DNA from: Dehalococcoidia bacterium
GTDB taxonomy: Bacteria > Chloroflexota > Dehalococcoidia > Tepidiformales > Tepidiformaceae
Direction of reading: 5' to 3'
Assembly: GCA_023228745.1 (NCBI GenBank)
Contig: JALOAP010000003.1
Span: 1-26,259 of the forward strand
Length of the DNA: 26,259 nucleotides
The first letter of the stretch is position 1; each line of letters opens with the position of its first letter. The position numbers and the translations under genes are program-made. Positions 1-8,111 of this stretch are shown here, piece by piece. The notes below the pieces were generated by a model that had not been told where the DNA came from, did not search any database, and saw only the letters and a program-made list of their open reading frames with translations.

Positions 1-1002
1 GGGATGCTCCAACTCGATCCGCAGGCCCGCCTCCTGCACTGCTCGATCCTGGAACACCCCCGCGAGGTCGTGGACGGGACCGGAGAGCATGTCGGCGGCT
101 TGCAGTTCTTCCACGAGGTCCTGGGTAGTAAACCTGCGCGTCGCTTCCGAAAGTCGTGCCTTCAGCGCTTGTCGCTCCTTGAGTCGCGTGCGCATATCCA
201 GGAGGTCCTCCCGCGCCGCGAGGTCTTCGAGGCCGAGCAACGTGCAAAGGCGCTGCCAGTCGCCGGCAGCCCCGATCGCAACCCACCCGTCGCGCGTCGG
301 GAATACGTCATAGGGAAACGTTTGGAACCAGGCGCTCCCGTGACGTCCGGGGACTTGTCCCGTGTTCAAGTACGACGTGGCCTCGATCGTTAGCGCCGAC
401 AGGGTGCTGCTCAACAGGCTGACTTCGACCGCCTTGTACTCTTCGTTGTCCTTGCGACTGGCCAATGCAGCGAGCACGGCAATGCAGGCGTTCAGTCCTG
501 TGAGCACGTCGGCCAACGGAGCGCCGGCGGGGGTAGGCGGGCCATCCTCCTCGCCAGTCAGGCTCGCGAGGCCCGAGATTGTCTGGCCGATGAGGTCGAG
601 CGCCTTGCGGTCCCGGTAGGGACTGTCCTGTCCGTAGCCGGAGATTGAACAGACGATTAGCTTCGCATTCAGCTCCTTCAGCCGCGCTTCGGAAAACCCC
701 AGCCGGTCCATCACGCCCGGACGGAAGTTCTCCACAAGTACGTCCGCCCTGGCGACTAGCCTGGCCAGCACCTGCCGCCCCCCTTCGGTCCGAAGGTCGA
801 TCACGATGCTGCGCTTGTTCCGGTTCATGGCGAGGAAGTAGGTCGTCTGTGTGCCGACGTGCGAAAGGCCCGCCGCCCGGCCCATGTCCCCGTTCGGCGG
901 CTCCACCTTGATGACATCGGCCCCGAAGTCGCCAAGGAGTTGTGTGCAGTAGGGGCCGGCTACCGCCCGCGAAAGGTCGACTACACGAATACCATTCAGC
1001 AT
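1..1002 (-). CDS. Family III (CaiB/BaiF) CoA-transferase, partial at 3' end
   Basis: The reading frame is open for 334 codons from ATG at 1002 to the window edge, so the C-terminus (about 60 residues in this family) is missing. A GGAG ribosome site lies 6 bases before the ATG. The N-terminus has the family signature LNGIRVVDLSRAVAGPYCTQ, followed by LGDFGADVIKVEPP (23-36) and ENFRPGVMDRLG (91-102). The expected catalytic aspartate is D165 in GAPLADVLTGL; in the family it forms the aspartyl-CoA anhydride. It probably moves CoA from an acyl-CoA donor to a carboxylic acid, activating the imported acid in the cytoplasm. It lies 66 bases after the enoyl-CoA hydratase-like gene and is the last visible member of the leftward operon. 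The family is certain; the substrate is unknown. Confidence 0.93.
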   Translation of the reverse strand, partial: MLNGIRVVDLSRAVAGPYCTQLLGDFGADVIKVEPPNGDMGRAAGLSHVGTQTTYFLAMNRNKRSIVIDLRTEGGRQVLARLVARADVLVENFRPGVMDRLGFSEARLKELNAKLIVCSISGYGQDSPYRDRKALDLIGQTISGLASLTGEEDGPPTPAGAPLADVLTGLNACIAVLAALASRKDNEEYKAVEVSLLSSTLSALTIEATSYLNTGQVPGRHGSAWFQTFPYDVFPTRDGWVAIGAAGDWQRLCTLLGLEDLAAREDLLDMRTRLKERQALKARLSEATRRFTTQDLVEELQAADMLSGPVHDLAGVFQDRAVQEAGLRIELEHP

Positions 1003-1068
1003 CGCTTCTCCACTTTCAGCCAGAACCAGCGCGACTGCTGGTTTGCTCGGAGCCGTCGCTCACGCGCC

Positions 1069-1851
1069 CTAGCGCCCTCGCCAGACAGGCAGCCGCCTTT
1101 CGAGGAACGCGGCCGATGCCTCTCTCCGATCTTCGGACTCATACAGCGGGAAGAGGCGCATGCTGTCCTCCAGCAACGTCTCTTCGATCGGCCGGTCCAC
1201 CCCCCTCGCGATGGACTGCTTTGCCATCATCACGCCGAGCGGCGACTTGCTCGCGATCTCCTCGGCGAGGGTGCGCGCTCCTTCCAGGAGTGCCTCGCGG
1301 TTGGCGAACAGACGGCTGACGAAGCCGAGGCGGTAGCCCTCTTCCCCGGAAACGAAGCGCCCGGTGAGGATGACGTCCATGGCATTTGACTTACCGACGG
1401 CCTTCACGAGCCGCCCTGTCCCACCCGCACCGGGGAAGAGGCCGAGCCCCGTTTGCGGGAACCAGAACCGTGCGTCCTCAGTGGCGACACAAATGTCCGC
1501 CGCCAACGCGAGTTCCCAGCCGCCTCCGCAGCAATAGCCGTGGACCGCCGCGATAACGGGCACACGGCAGGATGGAGCGATGTCCTTGCCCGGGTAGAAC
1601 ATGTCCAGCGCGTCGGCAATGCCCTCCGCCGAGTGCGTCGTGGACTCCTTCAAGTCGGCCCCGACCGAAAACGCTCGGCCCTCGCCGTGAATCACGATGC
1701 ACCGGATGCCATCCCGCTCTGCGGTCTCGAACCCCTCGCGGATGCCCGCATTGATCTCTCTGCTCAGCGCGTTCAGGCGCTCCGGCCGATTCAGCGCGAG
1801 CGTCCGCACGCCGCTCGGGAGATCGGTGGAGAGCAACGCCTCCTCGGTCAC
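1069..1851 (-). CDS. Enoyl-CoA hydratase/isomerase (crotonase) family protein
   Basis: This 260-residue protein has the usual crotonase length. It has NRPERLNALS (21-30), the first oxyanion-hole segment GRAFSVGADLKE (58-69), the second segment CCGGGWELALAADI (107-120), and GLFPGAGGTGRL (137-148). The first hydratase glutamate (rat Glu144) is kept as E113 in GGGWELAL. The second (rat Glu164, in the PEI motif) is Gln133 in FPQTG, so ordinary syn-hydration is doubtful; an isomerase, hydrolase, or altered lyase role is possible. The start is GTG, and its GTGA overlaps the stop of the upstream oxidoreductase gene by 4 bases, which indicates translational coupling. It probably acts on a CoA-thioester intermediate of the operon's pathway. 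Confidence 0.93.
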   Translation of the reverse strand: MTEEALLSTDLPSGVRTLALNRPERLNALSREINAGIREGFETAERDGIRCIVIHGEGRAFSVGADLKESTTHSAEGIADALDMFYPGKDIAPSCRVPVIAAVHGYCCGGGWELALAADICVATEDARFWFPQTGLGLFPGAGGTGRLVKAVGKSNAMDVILTGRFVSGEEGYRLGFVSRLFANREALLEGARTLAEEIASKSPLGVMMAKQSIARGVDRPIEETLLEDSMRLFPLYESEDRREASAAFLERRLPVWRGR

Positions 1852-2867
1852 GACGTTGCTCCCGCCACCACCGGAGCCATGTCCCGGATTGCCTGCCGCA
1901 CAATCTCGCGTCGCTTCACAGGGTCAGGCTCCGAGGTGCCGAAGGAGAGGAACGCCGTGTCAATCCCAGCATCCATGTAGCGCCGCACGTGCTCGTTCCG
2001 CTCTTGGGGCGTTCCACGGATCATGAGTTCGTCGATGAGCGTAGGTGGCACTGCATCCAGCGAACCCGCGCGGTCCCCCGATTCCCAGGCGCTCCACATC
2101 GGCGTGAGTTCCTCGGTACGGCCCAGCCACTCGTGGAACTTCCGGTAGACCGGAACGTTCAGGTAGGTCGTCACTGCCCGGCGCAGGCCGGTTTCGGATT
2201 CCGGCCCGATGGGATCCAGGTTGACGATCAACCGCGCCGTCACCTCGAGGCTCTCCGGATCGCGGCCGGCTTCCTTCGCTGCCTCGCGCGCGACGGCCAC
2301 CGACTTCCGCACGTCTTCGGCAGAGAGCCAGTTCAGGATCACCCCGTCGGCGACCTGGCCCGCTGCGCGAAGCATCCCCGGGCGAAGCGCGGCAATCTGG
2401 AACTGGACCGGCTGGGACGGCGGCGCGGTGAGCCGGAATCCGTTGACGCGAATCGTGGCGCCTTCGAACACCACCCGCTCCCCGGTCATCGCTTGCTTCA
2501 GGAACTCCACCATCTCGCGAACGCGTGTGACGGGTTTCTTGAATGGAATGCCGTTCCAACGCTCGATGATCGGCTGCGAACCAGACCCTACACCGAGCAC
2601 GAACCGCCCCGGCGCAAGCTCCGCCATGCCAGCGACGGAGGACGCCAGCGTCTGCGGCCCACGGGTGTACGCGTTCACTATTGCGGTGCCCAGCCGCAGC
2701 TGGGTCGCCTGCGCGATCACGCTGAGCGGAGTAAAGGCGTCGATGCCATCTACCTCAGACGACCACGCGTCCGTGTACCCGAGGCTTTCCGCCTCCCGCG
2801 CGACATCTGCGAGGTCCGACAACGGGACGCCCGCCATGGGCAGTGAAAGTGACCAACGCTTCTGCAT
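1848..2867 (-). CDS. LLM-class (luciferase-like) flavin/F420-dependent oxidoreductase
   Basis: This 339-residue TIM-barrel protein of the bacterial luciferase-like superfamily resembles the F420-dependent methylene-tetrahydromethanopterin reductase-like branch. It has LADVAREAESLGYTDAWSSE (18-37), LRLGTAIVNAYTRGPQTLASS, and LAPGRFVLGVGSGSQPIIERWNG, where a glycine-rich segment is typical of cofactor phosphate binding. AALRPGMLRAAGQVADGVILNWL and a C-terminal region with RRYMDAGIDTAFLSFG complete the fold. Relatives either transfer hydride with F420 or act as FMN monooxygenases, and sequence reading alone does not choose between them. The ATG follows GGGAAGAG, and the gene begins 12 bases after the upstream crotonase. 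It could oxidise a recalcitrant carbon (ring or branched chain) in the substrate after CoA activation. Confidence 0.92.
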   Translation of the reverse strand: MQKRWSLSLPMAGVPLSDLADVAREAESLGYTDAWSSEVDGIDAFTPLSVIAQATQLRLGTAIVNAYTRGPQTLASSVAGMAELAPGRFVLGVGSGSQPIIERWNGIPFKKPVTRVREMVEFLKQAMTGERVVFEGATIRVNGFRLTAPPSQPVQFQIAALRPGMLRAAGQVADGVILNWLSAEDVRKSVAVAREAAKEAGRDPESLEVTARLIVNLDPIGPESETGLRRAVTTYLNVPVYRKFHEWLGRTEELTPMWSAWESGDRAGSLDAVPPTLIDELMIRGTPQERNEHVRRYMDAGIDTAFLSFGTSEPDPVKRREIVRQAIRDMAPVVAGATS

Positions 2868-2879
2868 CTCTTCCCTCTC

Positions 2880-3758
2880 TTAGTTGGTGCCGTTCGCCGA
2901 GTCGCGACTCGCCGCAGCCCGCGGATCCTGTACGCCCGCCTTCTCGCGAACCTCGCTGAGCCACTCGGTGGTCGTCTTGCCGCCCCGCGCCTCCGTCCGC
3001 TTCGCCGCCTCGTCCGACCACATCGCTCCCTGCTGCGTCATCAGGTGGTAGTCGAACGCGGCCTTCTTGCCCATGAGCGTCCAAGCCTGGTTCAGGGACC
3101 GCTTGGTGAGCTGCACGGCTAACGGCGACGCCTGTGCGATCTGTTCGGCCATGCTCATGACCGTCGACTCAAGTTCGTCTCGCGGGACGACGCGGTTAAC
3201 CAGCCCCAGCCGCTCCATCGTCTCTGCGTCCCAAATGGGCTGGGTCCAGAGGAACTCCTTCGCCTTTCGCACGCCCAACTCCCACGGATACCATGCGAGC
3301 TCGGTCCCGGGTGTCGCGAACAGCGTCACGGCGTGGTCAAGGAACTTGGCGTCGTCTGCAGCGACGATGATGTCGCACATCGCGGCCAGCGAGACCCCCG
3401 CAGTCGCGAGGTGCCCGTGGACGGCGGCAATCGTCGGTTTTCGCAGGTCGTGGATGTACATCCAGTACCCAAACAGGATGTCGTCCGCATACTTGAGCCG
3501 GCCGTACGTCGTTTCCCGTTCGTAGTCGGAGAACGGCCCCGATGCCGAACCTTCCTTTAGATCGTGGCCGGCCGAGAACGACTTCCCTGCGCCGAACAGC
3601 GTGACGACGTGGATCGAGTCGTCGGTTTCGGCGCGCACCATCGCGTCGTGCAGTTCGGAGATCAGTCGTCCGTCCTGTGCGTTCCGCTTTTCCGGACGGT
3701 TGAGCGTGATCTTGAGGACCGCACCAACCTGTTCGGTGAGGATCGTCGAATACTCCAT
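2880..3758 (-). CDS. Divergent crotonase-fold protein lacking both hydratase glutamates
   Basis: This 292-residue crotonase-superfamily protein has LNRPEKRNAQDG (19-30), the first oxyanion segment GKSFSAGHDLKEG (58-70), and HGHLATAGVSLAAMCDIIVAADDAKF (115-139). Aligned to rat enoyl-CoA hydratase, the GGGCEL glutamate becomes Ser123 and the PEI glutamate becomes Ala143, so a classic hydratase mechanism is unlikely. The fold, oxyanion hole and CoA-binding elements look intact. Crotonases without these residues include hydrolases, dehalogenases, isomerases and C-C bond cleaving enzymes. A charged tail of about 40 residues (from SDEAAKRTEARGG onward) extends past the usual core. The ATG at 3758 follows an AAAGGGG site 15 bases from the stop of the double CoA-transferase. 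The superfamily is certain; the reaction is unknown. Confidence 0.92.
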   Translation of the reverse strand: MEYSTILTEQVGAVLKITLNRPEKRNAQDGRLISELHDAMVRAETDDSIHVVTLFGAGKSFSAGHDLKEGSASGPFSDYERETTYGRLKYADDILFGYWMYIHDLRKPTIAAVHGHLATAGVSLAAMCDIIVAADDAKFLDHAVTLFATPGTELAWYPWELGVRKAKEFLWTQPIWDAETMERLGLVNRVVPRDELESTVMSMAEQIAQASPLAVQLTKRSLNQAWTLMGKKAAFDYHLMTQQGAMWSDEAAKRTEARGGKTTTEWLSEVREKAGVQDPRAAASRDSANGTN

Positions 3759-3773
3759 AGGTCTGCCCCTTTC

Positions 3774-6164
3774 CTAATAGATGACGCCGTTGACCGTGAG
3801 CGCAGCGATCTCGTCGTCCGATTTGCCGAGCACGTCCCGAAGGACCTGGTTGCTGTGCTCGCCGATCATCGGTGCGCGCCGGTTCGGCACCGTCTGCCCG
3901 TTCGGACGAATAAACTGGTTGATCACCAGAAATTCGAACCCGTCCGGGTGCTCAATCGTCGAATACCGGAGGCGCGTCCCGTGATCGCGCTCCAGGTGGT
4001 CGCGGATCGTTTCGACCGGGGCAGCGGGAACACCGGCCGCCAGCAGTGCCTGCGCAAGCTCCCAGCGGTCCCACTGCGAAGTCGCATTGCCGAGGTGTTC
4101 CTCAAGCTGGTCCTCGTTCTGCTTCCGCGACTCCAGCGAGAGGAATCGCTCTTCGTGTGCCAGGTCGGTGAGCCCCAGCACCTTCGCGAGCGCCACCCAC
4201 TCGGCATCATTCCTCGCCGCGATCGCGATCCACTGATCCGTCCCGCGCGCCGGGAAAATCCCGTGCGGCGACATCCATGCCGATCGGTTTCCCGTCCGTT
4301 CCGGATCCCGCCCGCTGAGCTGTGTCTCGGCATAAGCGGTGTCGAGCATCCAGAGCGTCGCCTCTACCATCCCGCAATCGACGTGCTGCCCCTGACCGGT
4401 GCGCCGGCGGTGCTCTACCGCCGCGAGCGTGGCCGTCAACGAAACGAACGGTGCGATGAGGTCCGATACGATCGGCCCGACCCCGAACGGCGGGTTCTCC
4501 GGGAACCCGGTGAGCATGTTGACTCCGCCATACCCGGCGACACCGTTCCCAATGGCGCCCCAGTGGGCATGCGGCCCGGTGCTTCCCACCGCAGGCTGGC
4601 TCACGACAACCAGGTCCGGGCGTTCGCGAAGCAGCGAGTGGGGGTCGAGTCCCCAACGAGCCATCGTCCCCGGTGTGTAGTTGTCGAAGACGATGTCTGA
4701 CTTCGCGATGATCTCGCGCGCGATCTCGATCGCCGGGGGCGTGTTCAGGTTCAGCGCGAGGCTGCGCTTGTTGCTGTTCGCATGATGCTGGGTCGAGTTC
4801 GTATCGAGGCTGAAGTAGTTCGGCGGTTGCGGCCCGATTTCGCGTGTCATGTCTCGCCGCGCGTGCGATTCGATCCGGATCACGTCGGCGCCCATGTCGG
4901 CCAACACCCGTGTGGCAACTGGCGCCGCCAGCATCCAGGTGAAGTCCGCAATCCGCATGCCGGTCAGCGGGAGTTCCGGCTTGCCCGCCGGTTGCGAATC
5001 CGTCCGCGGTTCCCACACCACATCCGCCGCGGCCCCACGACACTCCGCCGAAGAGGGGCCAGGGACCGGAGTAGCAGAGAAGACCGCGGGAGCACGGGGC
5101 AACCGCAGTTCCCCGGCACAGGTACTCACCTTCCGGAAGACGTCCCGGGCTTCGAAGTGCTCGTCGGCCAGCAGATCGCTAATCGACGAAAGTGGCATCA
5201 CCATCAGGCCGATGTCCTGGCCCTCGCGGACCACCTCATCCCGGTCCTTCTTCCGGCACAGCGCGGCGATCGCATCGGTGATCTCGGACTGGTGAGCGAG
5301 GTAGTACTCGCGGTCGAGCCAGCGCTCGTCGTGGAACGCGTCGGTCACTCCTTCGCGCTGAAGCCAGTCGGCGAAGTCATCGAAGTGTGCCCCGAGCATC
5401 ACGAACGTCAGCCATTTGTTGTCCTGGCACCGGTGCAGCGACCGCGCTGCCGTGGCGCCCCACTCGAGGCGGCTGGGGAGCTGCCCATGCCACCTCAGCG
5501 GGTTTGGGTCGCCGCTCTGCAACGCCGCGAAGGCGAATGCTTCTTGACCTGTGAGTTCGAACCATCCCGCACGGTTGCCATACGCCCGGGCGGCGATACC
5601 GATGGCAGCCGCACCGGCGGCAGCAATCCCCGTATACCCGAGAGCGAGCTGGCCCTTCGGGTGCTCCGGTGTGGCGTCCGCCGCGCCGCAGTACCAGTCG
5701 AACCCACTCGCCGCTCCGATCGTGAGGTCCGTGAACGGCTTCCCGGCAAATGGGCTCTCCCGTTCGAACGGCTCAATGTAGACGAACACCACACCCGGGT
5801 GCTCGTCCGACCACGCTCGCGGCGACGGCCCAAATGCCACCGCATAGGGCGATGTGCTGCTCAGGAGCACCGCGTCGGCCGCCCCCGCCAGTTGCCGGGT
5901 CCGTTCAAGGCCCGCGGCGTCGACTTCCACCGGCAGGCAGAGCTTGCCTGCGTTGTAGACGATGTGGGCCACGCTCTCCGCGTGGTCGCCCTGCTTCGAG
6001 CGGGCAAATGGTGGTCGCGTTCGCACCGCATCACCGCCCGGCGGCTCCGGCCGCACGACGTCGGCTCCCAGGCCCGCGAGCAGCCGCGGCCCCGCAACTG
6101 CCAGTTCATCCGTGAGGTCGAGGATTCGAAGACCGCGATAGGGCCCCTGGTTGGTCGTTGTCAT
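3774..6164 (-). CDS. Tandem (double-length) family III CoA-transferase with one degenerate half
   Basis: This 796-residue protein carries two CaiB/BaiF modules in one chain, where the family norm is about 400 residues. Module 1 covers about residues 9-380 (GLRILDLTDELAVAGPRLLAGLGADVVRPEPP). Module 2 covers about 400-796 (TGMRIADFTWMLAAPVATRVLADMGADVIRIE). Module 2 keeps the expected catalytic aspartate, D568 in VGPIVSDLIAP. The aligned position in module 1 is Gly176 (LALGYTG), so the first half is probably catalytically inactive. Family III enzymes normally work as interlocked homodimers, so the fusion may give a pseudo-heterodimer with one active site. The start ATG at 6164 has a GGGGGAGGG site and lies 3 bases after the permease stop. 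It probably activates the acid brought in by the adjacent ABC importer. Confidence 0.94.
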   Translation of the reverse strand: MTTTNQGPYRGLRILDLTDELAVAGPRLLAGLGADVVRPEPPGGDAVRTRPPFARSKQGDHAESVAHIVYNAGKLCLPVEVDAAGLERTRQLAGAADAVLLSSTSPYAVAFGPSPRAWSDEHPGVVFVYIEPFERESPFAGKPFTDLTIGAASGFDWYCGAADATPEHPKGQLALGYTGIAAAGAAAIGIAARAYGNRAGWFELTGQEAFAFAALQSGDPNPLRWHGQLPSRLEWGATAARSLHRCQDNKWLTFVMLGAHFDDFADWLQREGVTDAFHDERWLDREYYLAHQSEITDAIAALCRKKDRDEVVREGQDIGLMVMPLSSISDLLADEHFEARDVFRKVSTCAGELRLPRAPAVFSATPVPGPSSAECRGAAADVVWEPRTDSQPAGKPELPLTGMRIADFTWMLAAPVATRVLADMGADVIRIESHARRDMTREIGPQPPNYFSLDTNSTQHHANSNKRSLALNLNTPPAIEIAREIIAKSDIVFDNYTPGTMARWGLDPHSLLRERPDLVVVSQPAVGSTGPHAHWGAIGNGVAGYGGVNMLTGFPENPPFGVGPIVSDLIAPFVSLTATLAAVEHRRRTGQGQHVDCGMVEATLWMLDTAYAETQLSGRDPERTGNRSAWMSPHGIFPARGTDQWIAIAARNDAEWVALAKVLGLTDLAHEERFLSLESRKQNEDQLEEHLGNATSQWDRWELAQALLAAGVPAAPVETIRDHLERDHGTRLRYSTIEHPDGFEFLVINQFIRPNGQTVPNRRAPMIGEHSNQVLRDVLGKSDDEIAALTVNGVIY

Positions 6165-6167
6165 CGA

Positions 6168-7085
6168 TCAAGCCCTCCCCCGCCGCGCCGGGTCGAGCAG
6201 TTCGCTCAGCACGTCGCTCAGAAAGTTCAGCGCTAGCGTGAGGAGCGCCAGGACGGTCGCGGGCGCCACGAGATACCACCATGCCAGCCGCATGAATCGC
6301 CGCCCGTCGTTGAGCAGGCCACCCAGCGTCGGGTTCGGCGGTTGTTCCCCAAGCCCGAGGAACCCGAGCGCCGCCATGATCAGCACCGAGCTTACGACCG
6401 AGATGGGAAGCTGCACCGCCAGGATCCCAAAGGTATTCACGGCGATGTGCCGCCAGAGAATGCGCGTGCCGGAACAGCCCATGGCCCGCGCGGCCAGTAC
6501 GTAATCCCGCACGCCCTCGCGCATCACCGCCGATCGGGCGAGACGTGCGGAGATCGGGATATTGAAGATCGCCACCGCCGCCGCCAGGCTGGTGAGCCCC
6601 GGACCGAACAGGGTGATCAGCAGAATCGCGAGCAAGATCCCGGGGAACGCCATGAGCGTGTCCAGGAAGCGCGAAATCACACTGTCCACGCTGCCACCGC
6701 GGAACCCGGCGATATACCCAACCGTGATGCCACAGAGCCACCCTGCGATAACGGCGAAGACGCCGCCGATGAGCGTGGCTCGAAGGCCAACCGCGTTCCG
6801 GATGAAGAGATCCCTCGACAGTTCGTCCGTCCCAAATGGGTGGCTCAGGGACGGTTCGAGCAGGCGTTCTCCCCGGACGCTCTCGAACGGTGAGGTTGTG
6901 CTCACGAGCGGGACCACGAACGCAAACACCAGGAGGATGAGGAGCACTGTCGTGGCGAACGCCCCGCGGGGATCTCGCAGGAGCAGCCGAGTGGCTTGAA
7001 CCCAGCCGGCCCGAGTCCAGCTCTCGTGCAGAACACCGGTGGCGGGGACGTCCAATGAAGTCGCAGCAATTCGTTGGTTCGCCAT
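6168..7085 (-). CDS. ABC transporter permease, DppC/OppC type
   Basis: This is an inner-membrane permease of the peptide/nickel importer family, 305 residues from ATG 7085. I prefer this start to the TTG at 7109, because GGGAG lies 6 bases before it and it begins one base after the DppB-type stop. After a soluble N-terminus there is a first membrane helix (TTVLLILLVFAFVVPLV), the OppC-type segment SHPFGTDELSRDLFIRNAVGLRATLIGG, and further helices. The ATPase-contacting EAA loop is VRDYVLAARAMGCSGTRILWRHI. It pairs with the downstream-numbered DppB-type permease and the binding protein to import the operon's substrate. No cognate ATPase gene is visible, so it must lie beyond the left edge or elsewhere. 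Confidence 0.94.
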   Translation of the reverse strand: MANQRIAATSLDVPATGVLHESWTRAGWVQATRLLLRDPRGAFATTVLLILLVFAFVVPLVSTTSPFESVRGERLLEPSLSHPFGTDELSRDLFIRNAVGLRATLIGGVFAVIAGWLCGITVGYIAGFRGGSVDSVISRFLDTLMAFPGILLAILLITLFGPGLTSLAAAVAIFNIPISARLARSAVMREGVRDYVLAARAMGCSGTRILWRHIAVNTFGILAVQLPISVVSSVLIMAALGFLGLGEQPPNPTLGGLLNDGRRFMRLAWWYLVAPATVLALLTLALNFLSDVLSELLDPARRGRA

Positions 7086-7086
7086 C

Positions 7087-8043
7087 TTAGGCTCCCACCC
7101 CGTGCCCAAGCTTCAGCCGCGGGTCCAACCAGGCGTACGCAAGGTCCGTAAGCAGGTTGAAAAGGAGGTACGAACTCACGAGCAGCAGGGTGATCGCCTG
7201 GATGGTTGGGTAGTCACGCGCGTTGATGGAGGTCACGAGCAAGCGACCCATGCCGGGCCATGTGAATACCTGCTCGATCACGATGGTTCCGCCGATCAGG
7301 CCGCCGAGCTGAATGCCGATCACCGTGACGACCGGCATCATGCTCGGCTTCAAGGCGTGGCGAAGGATGACTGCCCGGTTCGACAGACCCTTCGCGCGCG
7401 CCGTCCGGATGTAATCGTGGGTCAGCGTGTCCACGATCGATTGACGCGTGAACCGGGAAATGATCGCCGCAATGATTCCGCCCAGCGCCAGCGAGGGCAG
7501 CGTGAGGTGCATCAGCGCATCCCCGGGGGCCTCCAAGAATGGCGTTCGGCCCGCCGAGGGGAACCACCCGAGCCTCACAGAGAAGACCAGCAGCATCAGC
7601 AGGCCGGCTACGAACGATGGGATCGCGATCAGCAGGCCACTGAACATCCCGATCGCCACATCGAGCACGTTCCCCCGGTTTATCCCCGCGAGGATCCCGA
7701 GGCCGACGCCGAGCAGGTTCCCGAACGTGAACGCGAAGAACGCCAGCTCCAGGGTCGGCGGCAGCGACGAAGCGAACAGCTCAGTGACCTGCTTCCCGCT
7801 CGTTGATTGGCCCAGGTCTCCCGTCAGTGAGTCGCCGAGCCACCGAAGGTATCGCTGCGGGAGCGGGTCGTTCAGGCCCATCTCCTCCCGCAGCGCCTGG
7901 ACCGACTCGGGTGTGGCCGTCTCGCCGAGGATGATGACGGCCGGGTCCCCCGGCAGGAGCTCCATCAACCCGAAGATGAGCACGGAGGCGATCAACACGA
8001 CGGGAATGAACTGCTTGATCAGTCGAGTTAGCAGATAATTCAC
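7087..8043 (-). CDS. ABC transporter permease, DppB/OppB type
   Basis: This 318-residue permease starts at GTG 8043, with AGGGA 7 bases upstream. The typical OppB beginning is present: an N-terminal helix (FIPVVLIASVLIFGLMELLPGDPA), the periplasmic segment LREEMGLNDPLPQRYLRWL, and GDLGQSTSGKQV. The EAA loop that docks the ATPase reads YIRTARAKGLSNRAVILRHAL. The C-terminal part has IGGTIVIEQVFTWPGMGRLLV and ARDYPTIQA, both standard for the family. The gene lies 68 bases after the binding-protein gene, with a hairpin between them, and one base before the DppC-type gene. The subunit type is clear. The substrate cannot be read from sequence; members carry peptides, nickel, sugars or opine-like acids. 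Confidence 0.95.
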   Translation of the reverse strand: MNYLLTRLIKQFIPVVLIASVLIFGLMELLPGDPAVIILGETATPESVQALREEMGLNDPLPQRYLRWLGDSLTGDLGQSTSGKQVTELFASSLPPTLELAFFAFTFGNLLGVGLGILAGINRGNVLDVAIGMFSGLLIAIPSFVAGLLMLLVFSVRLGWFPSAGRTPFLEAPGDALMHLTLPSLALGGIIAAIISRFTRQSIVDTLTHDYIRTARAKGLSNRAVILRHALKPSMMPVVTVIGIQLGGLIGGTIVIEQVFTWPGMGRLLVTSINARDYPTIQAITLLLVSSYLLFNLLTDLAYAWLDPRLKLGHGVGA

Positions 8044-8090
8044 TGCGTTTCCCTGTTCTCACGCTGTCCATAGGACCGCTACAAGGGCTC

Positions 8091-8111
8091 GCGCGGCAGA
8101 GATAACCGCGC
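8091..8111 (-). promoter_or_regulatory. Intercistronic hairpin after the binding-protein gene
   Basis: A perfect 6-bp GC stem (GCGCGG/CCGCGC) with a 9-nt loop sits immediately after the binding-protein stop codon, inside the operon. It has no T-run. Such hairpins often protect the binding-protein message so that this subunit is made in excess over the permeases. That role is inferred. Confidence 0.45.

Noticed and set aside
4782..6236. 484-codon plus-strand frame opposite the double CoA-transferase
   Set aside because: It is an antisense shadow without recognisable domains, covered on the other strand by conserved family III motifs.
7086..7109. Longer start (TTG 7109) for the DppC-type permease
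   Set aside because: It would overlap the upstream gene by 23 bases and lacks a ribosome site, whereas ATG 7085 has GGGAG at good spacing.
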